This document shows, piece after piece, positions 1-9,600 of a DNA stretch of 14,251 nt (position 1 is its first letter; each line of letters opens with the position of its first letter). The position numbers and the translations under genes were made by a program. The notes under the pieces were generated by a model that searched no databases, had not been told where the DNA came from, and worked only from the letters and a program-made list of their open reading frames with translations. The stretch comes from Chloromonas sp. AAM2 (Eukaryota > Chlorophyta > Chlorophyceae > Chlamydomonadales > Chlamydomonadaceae), in assembly GCA_004335635.1 (NCBI GenBank), contig QAXH01002916.1, positions 197 to 14,447 on the forward strand. Direction: 5' to 3'.

Positions 1-839
1 TATCAATGTTAGTGTTAGAAAACCAACATCTTGCCTCGGACCTCAAATCCCTTCTTGTGGCTAAGTATAAACAAGGAACGGGTTATGAAAGCAGCTGTCG
101 CCAACAGATGTGTCTTAGTGAAGGGAAATCTATGCACTTCCTCACAGCAACAAAGTGGCGATTACACCTCACAATGCCGACTCCCAAACGAAGATTGCAC
201 ACATGCTAACATTCAAGGTGTCAGACAATCCTCGCACATCCCAACTCGCACCAACACCTCCCCGTGCTGCTATGGTGTTGCTGAGAGGCCAGGGCATCCG
301 GTTTCCCACGGGCGTGAGAGGCAGTTGCGAAGCACCTGCCAGTGATATCGTTCTCACATAAATAGCTCAATCTCCAAAGCTGGCTTCTTGTGAATACGCC
401 TTGGCTGGCAAGCCCAACCTTGGAGGCTGCAGGGCAAGCCATAAATGTGCCCTTGATGACAGGTTATCCAAACCTGATCGTGAAACACTATAGTGCGGTT
501 CACACTGTTCCACGGGCACAATCTGCAAGTGCCACCGTGGCCTCTCAGTTTCCCATTTCAAAAAACACACATGAGAACTGGGAGTCAGAGTCACACAGAA
601 ACTGTCCCAGAACTGGCAAACATGAAAATTCAGTTCTTAGTTTTCAATAGTGCGTTGAAAAGCTCTCATGAAACTGAGCACAATGGCATACTTAAAGTCT
701 GTAATGGACTTGTAGATTGGCTGTTGGGGGGGGGCGGGGTGTCCGGCAACCCCCTCCTGGCAAAAAGTGAGTTTTAGCGCCACATGCCGGTCGCGTTTTC
801 TACCAGAAACTTTAGCAAACCACAACAGAGATCTGCAGG
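1..839. other. No gene recognised upstream of the duplicated exons
   Basis: Open frames here are under 100 codons and none resembles a known family. The only distinctive element is a G-rich run at 726-739 (nine Gs, C, four Gs). The region directly before 840 shows no clear likeness to that before 3380, so the duplication either begins at the ATG or its upstream part has diverged. Confidence 0.5.
726..739 (+). repeat. G-rich tract (G9-C-G4)
   Basis: A run of nine Gs, one C and four Gs lies 101 bp before the duplicate's ATG. It could be a simple slippage tract. Confidence 0.7.
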
Positions 840-1096
840 ATGGGCAAGAAGGACAAAGAGGATCGCCGGAAGGACATCCCCATCGGTGGGCGATACCAGG
901 ACAAAAAGCGCGAACGTCGGGCTCCAATCAAAGTCCCGACTGTCATTCAGCATTCGCTTCTTCGCTCTGACTATTCATGTACAGATGAGCATTAGTTCAC
1001 GTTCGACGATGTATACAAGAAGCACAATGTGGAGCCCGAGACCGGTTTGTCATCGTCACAGGTGGTCGAGCTCAGGGCCAAGCATGGCTGGAACAG
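840..1096 (+). pseudogene. Upstream duplicate of pump exons 1-2, broken by an in-frame TAG
   Basis: Positions 840-885 match pump exon 1 at 44 of 46 bases, with two silent changes, and encode the identical first 15 residues. An intron at 886-984 (gtgggc...tgtacag) sits at the same place and phase. Positions 985-1096 match exon 2 at 101 of 112 bases, but the fourth full codon, GAG in the intact copy, is TAG at 993-995. Beyond it the frame stays open and readable (TFDDVYKKHNVEPE, then [17 protein letters not shown]), and the donor GTGCCG follows. Faint similarity continues about 50 bp into the next intron (1110-1143 versus 3648-3680). No exon 3 or later exon follows before the intact copy starts. 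I call it a partial gene duplication that has decayed. It could also be an alternative first exon (840-885), because that exon joins exon 2 of the intact gene in frame. Confidence 0.85.
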
Positions 1097-1456
1097 GTGC
1101 CGCCATCGCAATTATCAGGGCGGCAGGCTATGTGCAGGGCTGCAGTCATTGTATCCCCCTAGGGTTCGGGCTAGGGCTGACAGTTTGGGCGGCATCTGGG
1201 CTTGCCAGTTGCCACACACAATGTGCAACCAACACATCCCATTTTTCTGCGTTTGCCTGCCCAGTACCAGGGAGGACGGTAATTGGTTATCAGTAGAGTT
1301 TCAACTAGTTTACAAAGCAGTAGATAGATGCACATTCGTGAAGCAGCCCTATTCGGCTCTGAAGTCCAACCCCGACCCTGATGCATGTGCTTTACAAAAT
1401 TACCTACTCGGGTGCCCATCCCGTTCTGTGCCTTCTGACGGCTTCCCTGGTGTAAA

Positions 1457-1508
1457 TACATATATATATATATATATATTACCTATATATATGTATATAT
1501 ATATTACC
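1457..1508. repeat. TA microsatellite, two blocks
   Basis: A run of about 20 alternating T/A bases (1460-1479) is followed by tacc and a second, imperfect TA block (1484-1504). The motif tattaccta closes both blocks. It lies in unassigned DNA between the duplicated exons and the gene. Confidence 0.9.
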
Positions 1509-1890
1509 TACTCCGTGTGAAACAGAAGCGAGCTTTTGAGTTCCAATTGACTGGGGCCAGTTGACTGGAGTAAGTGGAGGGAGGTCCAAGCGTGCCCTGA
1601 CCTGGCATAAGCCTGATCTAGCATGCACAGTGGGAGCAAGCAGGCAGGCGGCGCCACCTCCGTTACCCAAGTACTGTGTAAAGCAAAGCGTCAAGTTGGA
1701 AATCTTGCCACAGATTGACTGGCTCGCTGCTCTGGCTGTACAGACATCTAATGTGGCACGTCTACTCTGCCTGCTTTGCGTGCCCAAGCCTTGCACCTTT
1801 GCGCTGGCGGGTGTGGTTGCTTTCCAGCGCGTTCAAATTTGATGCTGTGGAGGCTGAAGCCTGCCTGGCTTGTTCGCAAAAAACAAAGAA

Positions 1891-2775
1891 GTTTGCCAGT
1901 TCTGGGACAATTCCTGGGAGTACCACTGGAACCGGTGTCGTAAGTGCCCGTAAGTGATCACACATGCACTTGGGTTGCACACGGGCTACTGAGCATGTGA
2001 AGTGCCAAAGCAACTGGTTGAAGGGTTGCATTATATCTGGCAACAAGGCAATCGCTTCTGATAACCCCTTGATGCAGCAAGTGTGCCCTTCTGCAATGTT
2101 TTTTCTGATGCAATTCTGATGCCAATTCGTCCTTTGGTGGCTGTCAGTGTGCACAGATTGACAAGGCTGTCAAGGCTACAGGTGTTGTGCATCTAAAGTT
2201 TTGCAGCGGTCATTCCCAGCCCAATTTCCGGGTGTGGTGATTTCCAAGTGGACAGATGCTTATTTGAGCTATGTTTGGCCCGTTCATGGTGACCCTAAAT
2301 CCCCTGGTACTGACAACAGGAAGAAGGCAACTTTCTATACCTGTATCAAGTGCTATCTCATACCAGAAGCTTAAAAGCTCCAAAAGTCTTCCTGGTCACC
2401 TGACTTTTGGTTAATACCATGAGCGCCAAGGCCCGGAAAAGTCTCAGCAACTTGAAAGTTCAGACTGGGCACGCTTGGTTTGAGAGTGGACAAAGGCAGG
2501 CACGCTATGAGCCCTACAACAGGTGGTTTTGCACGAGATGTGAGGCGGTTGACAACAGCAATAAGTTCATCTATAACCAGTGTGGGGAAGGTCTGCGAAG
2601 GTTTACCCTTCTAGCCTTGACTGGTTATCTACATCTCTCTGGAGAGAGAGACGTACTACAGTGGCTCCATCCAAAGTACTCGGACAGCCACCATAGGCAG
2701 TGTGGCTGGCTGTGCACCCTGCAGTGTGTAAGGCCGCTGTGGCACACCCCCACAGCAGCACTGCAGACAACCTGA
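1891..2775 (+). pseudogene. Patchy exon-like fragments with Cys-x2-Cys motifs; unidentified gene or element debris
   Basis: Three plus-strand stretches read more like protein than the surroundings. 1891-1950 gives VCQFWDNSWEYHWNRCRKCP and meets a consensus donor, gtaagt. 2207-2371 starts after ttttgcag and reads RSFPAQFPGVVISKWTDAYL, later NRKKATFYTCIKCYLIPEA, then a stop. 2407-2775 contains YEPYNRWFCTRCEAVDNSNK and ends as an open frame of 122 codons. The W-x-C-x2-C pattern with a later Cys vaguely recalls RanBP2-type zinc fingers, but the last Cys is missing and the frames differ. I do not recognise a family. It may be a decayed gene, several exons of an unknown gene, or chance. Confidence 0.25.
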
Positions 2776-3139
2776 GCCCCACAAGTTTATTTATAATAAA
2801 ACCACCCCAGTTCTTTATCAGTTCTTTTGCACTTCAAGGAGATTGTTTTGAACACTTGTTCCAGATTCAGACTCCAAGCGTGCGCGAGTTTTGTATGCAG
2901 AACCCTAGTGAAGTGGCACGCTGCGTTCATGCGATCCACAAGGATCCACGCTAGAGCCCTCATTTCATGGGTTTTGGGACATGAGTCATGCTATCAAGTT
3001 CCACACCGACCAACCATGCTAGATAACCGTGATGATAGCAACTCCTTGATCATTGTGAAACGTACGCGTGCTCTTAGAAACAAAGTGTCAAAAAAATCGT
3101 TGGAAACTAGATGAGTCCGTTATGTCCGTCCGTTATGAA
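2776..3139. other. No gene recognised
   Basis: The frames here (up to 95 codons) resemble nothing known. A short direct repeat, tccgttatg, occurs twice near 3116-3137, close to the presumed promoter. Confidence 0.45.
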
Positions 3140-3379
3140 TGTGAATATCCGTGATCCGGACAATGAGCATCACTCCCAACCCTGGACTTACTCAGTGATG
3201 ATTGGCGGATTGCCCCGGCTGGTCAGCGTGTTGACGCGCACGCTCACTGAGACGAAAATAGCGCGATCCCTTAGTTTAGAGAGGTAGAATTGAGCCTTGC
3301 AACGCTGGAGTCCAGTGGAATCTCGTGCAGCCTTCGAGCCTTCTAGTCGTGTCATCCTCATTCCATCTGTGAATACAAT
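3140..3379 (+). promoter_or_regulatory. Presumed promoter and 5' UTR of the pump gene
   Basis: This is the stretch directly before the pump ATG. It has an inverted CCAAT motif (ATTGG at 3201-3205, within ATTGGCGG), a CpG-rich patch at about 3200-3270 (ggcgg, gacgcgcacg, gcgcgatc), and no TATA box I would trust. The transcription start cannot be placed. An upstream non-coding exon is possible, because nothing before 3380 shows homology to the region before the duplicate's ATG at 840. Confidence 0.3.
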
Positions 3380-3616
3380 ATGGGCAAGAAAGACAAAGAG
3401 GATCGCCGAAAGGACATCCCCATCGGTAGGTGTACGAACGCCCAGGCAAAGTTCCGAGACTGTCAGTCTGCCTCAGCTTTTACACTACGCCTTTGCTGAT
3501 GCAGATGAGCATGAGTTCACGCTCGAACAAGTATACACGAAGCACAATGTGGAGCCCGAGTCGGGTTTGTCGTCATCACAGGTGGTCGAGCTCAGGGTCA
3601 AGCATGGCTGGAACAG
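3380..3616 (+). other. Pump exons 1-2: cytoplasmic N-terminus and cation-ATPase N-terminal domain
   Basis: Exon 1 (3380-3425) encodes a charged tail, [15 protein letters not shown], and ends one base into a codon. Exon 2 (3505-3616) completes that codon as Asp and gives [11 protein letters not shown], followed by [22 protein letters not shown]. This matches the pattern of the alpha-subunit N-terminal domain (D-x-H-x-hydrophobic-x-hydrophobic, then GL-S/T-x6-L-x3-G-x-N). The 79-nt intron 1 (gtaggt...gatgcag) is needed: reading straight through leaves the family alignment. A second, broken copy of both exons lies 2540 bp upstream. Confidence 0.92.
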
Positions 3617-6600
3617 GTGTGGTCACTGGGATCACAAGAGCAACTGTGATAATCAGGGCAGCAGACTGTGTGAGCTGCAGGCGCACTGCGCCAGCACTGT
3701 AGCTGCGAACTTCCGGCACATTCGGATTCGCCGTGCTAGTTTGGATAGGGTTATCTGTGTGTAGTTGGTTGGGCCGGGGCATGGTGAATGAGGCACCACA
3801 GTCTGTGGTGCATCATGGAGGATTTGCAGTTTGGGGCACCACAGAATGCAACACGGACCCCTCAGTAGGGTTCAGCATGAGATCTGACTTTCTGGGCGTA
3901 CAAGTGGGCTGGTACCGCATACCGTACGCGTGCTCTGATTCGGAGTGCCACTGTCGCATGCACTGCGGAATGCCACTGTTGCCACAGGACATGAACACTC
4001 TTGCCGCCATGTTCATGTCCTGTGAGTGGTCATGTGGGTCCTGTTGGCATGAGTCATGGGGTGCTTGTGTGTATCCCTAGCGCATGTGGTGCGTGTAAGG
4101 TATTACGCTACAGCTCATCCGTGATGAGAGGCGAACTTTTCAGTTATCTGTCAGCAAAACTCTGCATTTTTTTGTGCACCTTCATGCCACATAACGTTGT
4201 TTGCACTTTCCATTCCAGTGCTGTGTCGCTTGGCCTGGAGATGCCCTGCCTCGCCTTGCTGACAGGGTTAAGCATTTGTTGCAAATAATGGACACACACG
4301 CATGCTCTTGCCTGTGCAGGTTGACACCAGCGGTGCGTGTGCATTGACCGCAAGGCTGCGAGCCTTGAAACACATGGATGCAAGTCCTATGGGGCTTGGG
4401 TGTGTTAGGCACACAGCTTGGCGTCTGTGCGTTAGTAAAGGAGGGATGACAGCATCCCGGTCATGCACCCAACCACATCCCCCTGTACAGCCAGCTGGCG
4501 GCATGACACACGCAGCACCACACAGTGGTGCCTGTAGCATGTGTTTCCTACTTGCCGAGCCACCCACTGATGTTTCAGAAAGAAAGAGGTTCACAAGTGT
4601 AATGCATGCTGTTGAGCAGGCCGAGGTCAGGTCAAACACAGCAGCACAGATGGCTTCCGCACGTGTCCCTGGCAGGCTCATTGGCAAGCACACAATATAT
4701 TTAAGGCAATTTATGGCATTCTGCCGTAACCATTGTGCTTGGCTTGTGCATCTCGCCTCCGTGCAGCCAGGTTTGTTACACCTGTAGTGTTGCTGCATGG
4801 CCCAGGCTGCACACCTCCAGTCCTTGCCACCTGAGCGTGTGGCATGACTGAATCATGTGCTGCAGGATATCATTCCCGCATGGCTCCTGTACTTGCGCCA
4901 GTACTACAACTTCTTTGCCATCCTTCTCATTGGTGGTGGTGAGTGCAGCACAAGTCAGCCAATACCACGCCATGAGAACATCTACCGCATGGCCTTGGCA
5001 TGCACCCTTCCCTCTGCGCTTCATCACACGCACTGGCATGGCTTCAATTGCCTGCTTGTTATGACGCCGCTTGTTGAGCTTGACACGTCTCAGCTGTCTA
5101 GTGTATCTGAATTGTATCCACGTGAATTGTATCCACAACCTGCCCACAGGCATCCTCTGTTTCATCGCCTATGGCTTGGACAAGTCGGATGCGAGCAACC
5201 TGTACCTCGGCGTTGTGTTGGAACGTGAGTGGCTGTGACACCGAACGCAGCTCATCAGGCACAGGTCCTTGTGAGCAACCGGTACGCAGAGAGCACTAAG
5301 AAGGCCGAGTAACCAGACTTCCATCCATTTAAGGACATCCAATTTGGAGTCCACTTCGCTCTACGTTACTTTTTGACGTCTTCTTTCCCAGCAAGCTAAT
5401 TAGCTCTGCTCATATCAAAAGTAGCAGGTACATGCAATTTTAAGGCTGGATTGCTTTGGAATCCATTGCAGTGGTGACATTCATTACGGCAACGTTCTCC
5501 TTCTTCCAGGAGGCGAAGAGCAATGCAATCATGCAGGTAAGGCTAACAATATCCACCGTGGCATGGTAACCAAGCATTTGGTAGTGTGTTGCGCGTAGGC
5601 GGACTGACAAGAAGGTGCATGGTAGCATCACTAGCCTGCTGTTTACTTGCAAGCAGCTATCCAAGCAAATGCAAAGTGTTGTTACTGCTCAGAAATGAGG
5701 AAGGACCTAAACTATAGCCTGTTGTTAGCCGCCACCAAAGCATGCTACTGCAGTGTGAATTGTGGCTGACTGTCGGTACATGCTCATGCCCTACAGGGAT
5801 TCAAAAACATGGTGCCCAAGAAGTGTAAGGTGAGCAGAGTCTTGGTGCCAGTCGCTGGCTGCTTGGTTCATGTGTGTGCTGGGCGGCAGCGCTTGAGGCT
5901 GCCACAGGTGATCCGGTACCAACGGCTTGTGTGGTGCCGCGACTCAGGTGCTTCGTGATGGTGCCATGTGCGTGCTGGACGCATCGGAGCTGGTGCCCGG
6001 TGATGTGGTGGAGTTCCAAGAGGGAGACCAGGTGCCGGCGGACGTCAGAGTCATCCATGCGTACAACCTCAAGGTGCGGCTGCGCGTGGATGCACAGTAG
6101 GGGTATCTCCCATGGCACAGGCCGTGTTTCCCCGTGCTTTTAATGCTCAAAAAAGGGCGTGCTTGCTGAGTTTGCTTGTGTCTGGTTGTGTGTTTGCGCA
6201 GCAGGTTGACTGGCACATGGCACACTGAGTGCAACAACCAGCCTCAGTAGCTAGGAACGAAGTCGCTGACTGTCCAAACCTCGATGCCTGGAAGCAGAGG
6301 AACAAGTGCACATGCAGCAAGAAGTGCTGATTGTTTGCGAGTCTGCTGCCGCGTATTCCTTGCATACCGACAGATCCTGTGGCATTGTGGTTGTTTGCTT
6401 GTTTGCCTGCAGGTTGATAACAGCAGGTATGTGTCAAGACGTGTGTGGAAGGAATGTCTGGCTCTACCGACCATCTTGTCACGGTCCTTCAAATAGTCAA
6501 GTGTTCACAATGATGATGTAGATACTGGGGCTACCCAAGGGGTGCATGGTTTTCAACGAAACCAAGGGGCTTGCATCGCATTGCGTCCTGGAGAGACAAT

Positions 6601-9600
6601 CGCCATTATTCAAATTTCGCCAATCACTTTCGCACGTTTCTTTATCATCGATCCATGCCAGCTATACATCCGTGTCATTGCTGCTCAAGCCAACGAGACT
6701 GGGACAAAATAGCATTGCAAGTCTTTTTGCGTACCTTGCCCCCCTCCCAACTGTCCGTCGCATGTTGAACGCGTCTTGCACCAGCCGCCTCCCATCGCCT
6801 TCTACTGGGCGCGCAACAGCTGCTCTTGGGCTGGCAATCCAAGCATTGGAATAAGCGGGCATCGCTGATTTGAGCATGGAAATTGCAGGTGCTTTTCCGG
6901 TACTAACTTGCTCGCCGGGCCCCATACATAGCACGCACTACCACATTGCCGCAGCTATTTCTGCAGCGTTCAGAGCACCGGGGATCGCAAGGTGGTGCTC
7001 TTTAGGTGGCAATCACAGCTGGTCTCCAGACCAACCCGGCCCCCTTGTTGCCCTCTGTTCACTACTCTCGACTGCTTTGTAGTATTTTCATGATTGCGCT
7101 ATTACTGTTAGAAAGCGCAGTGTCAGGATCAGCAGTGTCACAGTGCTGAACCCTAGTTGCAGCCTCCACCTTCTTGGCAGCTTTGGCGAGAATAAGATCG
7201 GATAGAGCGTTATAGTGCGCACCATTCGTGGAGCATTCGCAACTACTGGTCTCTGTGCAGGTGGCTTTTTGATTCGCGGCTGCGGCCCACCCTCTGGGCC
7301 TCGCAGTCTAGGCTTGCGTCCCTGATGCTCGAATCTGGTTCGCATGCAACGCAGACAGACCTGAGAACCCCGACGCTCACGCAGCTGTTCGAGGTCAAGT
7401 TTCAAACATGCCGCCGCACAGCACGAACAGTCGCACAACCCCGAATCCTTCCTCCGCTTTGTTCTGGCTAGCATCATGGAGCAAACGACCAAGTTACTGT
7501 CTGACGGAGGTTCACGGGCCTGCTTGCCATAGCACGCGAAGGATCACCCAGTGCAGTGGCCTGGGTGACTTCAGCTGCGCGCTTTCCCTGATGCATTTTG
7601 CCATGTTCCAGCCTGTTTGTGCGATTGAAACGCCATAACGGACTGTCACTCAGCCGACTCCAACCTGTTCAAGCTGTTGGAACCGCGTAAATAGGCTGAG
7701 TCCGGGCTCTGCAACTTCCAATCAACACTGAGAAGAGGTTCAAAAGCCTTCAGATTTGCGTTTGACTCAGGTTTGCGGCCTGATTACTAGGGGGGGGGGG
7801 GCATTCGCACACTACATTGGAGCCAGAAGAGCCAAAACCTTCATGCAAAAAACTTTTGTCTTATTTTGCCTCCTCAGACGCAAAGCAGTTGAGCGCGTAA
7901 ACTACAAGATAGAAAAGCAAGCGCGGTTCGCTGAAGATGCAGAGGCATACGATGTGCGTGATGTTCCCTTTTGTTGATTGGTACAATAGAAGTCTGTGCT
8001 TTGGTGTGACATTGCAAGAGTGACATTGCATAGGAGTCACTCGACACACATGGTAGGTGTCAGATGCAGTGTGCGTGCGCTGTGGTGTGTGTTGAAACAG
8101 GTTGACGGCCTACAGGATGGCTCTTCCACTCCCCTGACTCCAGCACCAAAGTAAAGCGGCCCAATGTCAAACGCAAAAGTATAGAACGCAAAACAAGCCA
8201 GCTTTGGCGTCCAAAAACCCAAAAGTAAAATTGCCCCCATCATGTACTGGGACAGTGGCATGGCCACACAGTTGGCACACGGTTTGAACACACGCTTACT
8301 TACAACTGAACAGAACCAACTCAGACCCTGTGCGTAAATTCAATTGATCTCATTTTAATTTTGTGACGCAAACAAGTTCAGCATGCAACCTAGTTTAGAG
8401 CAGTAGGGTATGCCTGGCTTGACAGTTGTTTGAGCAAGTGCACCCTCCCACCCTGCCTTTCACAGTTTGACGGGTGAGAGCGAGGCCCAGGAGCGCAATG
8501 CCGACCAAGTGGAGACTGGAGGAGAGTCGGGAGAGCATGGGCGGGTGCGCAAGGAAGGCGTGCGCTCACCCGCTATCGAGGCAGCAAACCTCCTGGTGGG
8601 TCAGCGATCAGATTAGTGCTATACTGAATATCGTACTCGTACGGTATTGCTGCATTTGATCCTGTGGCATGTAGAGCAGGCCTAGTCCAGCATTGCAGGC
8701 AACCCTGCACCAATTGATGCTAATCTTGTGCCTCTTGGGTTGTGAGCATCTTTTGGCTCCCGAAACGTGTCCATGCCGATGCTGCTGGCGCTAATCCTTT
8801 GCCGCGTGTTTGCGCTGTGCATGTGCAGTTCTTCAGTACCATCCTGACGGTAAACCAACAAACATGAGGTCTGCATGCAGCAATAGTTTGCGTACAGCCT
8901 GACGAAACCTCTTGTGGCATTCGCAGCGTCACGCGTTTCTCCAACAAGATATGCATGTAGCAATTGTTTGTGTACAGCTTGGCAAAATCTATTCATACTC
9001 TAGTGCTTAGCGCAGTCACAGCATCACGTGCCATGCAGCCACGATTGCAGGCAAAATATATGGAGCATCCAGGCTTGGGATTCACCTGTTCTACTGAAAG
9101 CATAGGAGTTGGCTATGTTGACAGCAGCTGTGATTGACTGCAATTCCTGCCCCCTGATTGCAGTCTGGCCACGGCAAGGGTGTCGTGGTGGGCACTGGTG
9201 ACAACACAGTCATGGGACAGGTGGGGCCCCTGGGACATGCAACTGGTCACGCACAGGCTGCTAGTGTCTGGGTTAAAAGGCATGTGTCATCACTGTTAGT
9301 GAGTTGTGTCATCACCCAGTTTGCTGAGACGCTGAGGCCCTCAACATGGCCATGATGTGCTTGCGGTTTCGCCATGTGAAGTGCAAAGAGCGAGCATGCA
9401 GGCCCAGATCGTTGTCTGTCTGAGTGGGTGTTCGCTGTGCACGTGCAGATTGCTGGTCTGACTGCCGAGTCTGGTGACGGCGACACCACACCTCCGCTCA
9501 TTCGCGAGATCAACACCTTCATCAAGTAAGCCGCATCAGGTTTTAGTGAAAGACAGGAGCTATGGTGCTTAGTGGCGTTGCATGGTGTTAATAACGTTGC

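Larger units (their letters stand above)
6427..8465 (+). other. Pump intron 9 (2039 nt), possibly holding an inserted relic
   Basis: This is by far the longest intron and interrupts the catalytic TGES loop (VDNS-S / LTGES). It has a 12-G run at 7790-7801, an exon-like segment at 7878-7953, and open frames of about 100 codons (6546-6854 plus) and 134 codons (7088-7492 minus) that I cannot assign. The plus-strand text at 6930-7010 faintly recalls the HxxR-IGAA box of tyrosine recombinases, with the Arg lost. Insertion of a mobile element, now decayed, could explain its size, but no terminal repeats were found. Confidence 0.6.
5797..9220 (+). other. Pump exons 7-12: actuator (A) domain with the TGES loop
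   Basis: Exon 7 (5797-5829) reads [11 protein letters not shown]. Exon 8 (5948-6073) carries [12 protein letters not shown] and [10 protein letters not shown]. Exon 9 (6413-6426) is a 14-nt micro-exon encoding VDNS and part of the next Ser. Exon 10 (8466-8595) opens with [11 protein letters not shown], exon 11 (8829-8849) is only FFSTILT, and exon 12 (9164-9220) reads [23 protein letters not shown] at residues 188-191 is the dephosphorylation loop; E190 is the family's catalytic Glu. Between TGES and FFST there are 38 residues, against about 21 in animal alpha subunits as I remember them. The extra part is polar and charged (around [14 protein letters not shown]). Confidence 0.92.

Noticed and set aside
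993..995. TAG as a sense codon, as in some ulvophyte green algae
   Set aside because: No other in-frame TAG or TAA is needed anywhere in the 841-codon gene, so one codon in a diverged copy gives no support for a variant code.
840..1520. Reading 840-993 and 1029-1520 as protein-coding open frames without splicing
   Set aside because: The conserved parts match pump exons 1 and 2 only when the 99-nt intron is removed. That intron has a length divisible by three, so the straight reading is open by coincidence.
3110..3140. Hammerhead-ribozyme-like text (gatgagtccgt)
   Set aside because: The CTGATGA core and the matching GAAA with paired stems are not present.
4268..4798. Overlapping open frames of 161 (plus) and 176 (minus) codons
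   Set aside because: Neither resembles a known protein, and both lie across pump exon 3 and intron 3. TG- and CA-rich DNA with few TA dinucleotides stays open by chance.
7088..7492. Minus-strand frame of 134 codons with [13 protein letters not shown] text
   Set aside because: One Cys-x2-Cys pair without a recognisable domain, inside intron 9, is not enough to call a gene.
6427..8465. Complete transposon within intron 9
   Set aside because: No terminal inverted repeats, target-site duplication or intact transposase frame could be found by eye.
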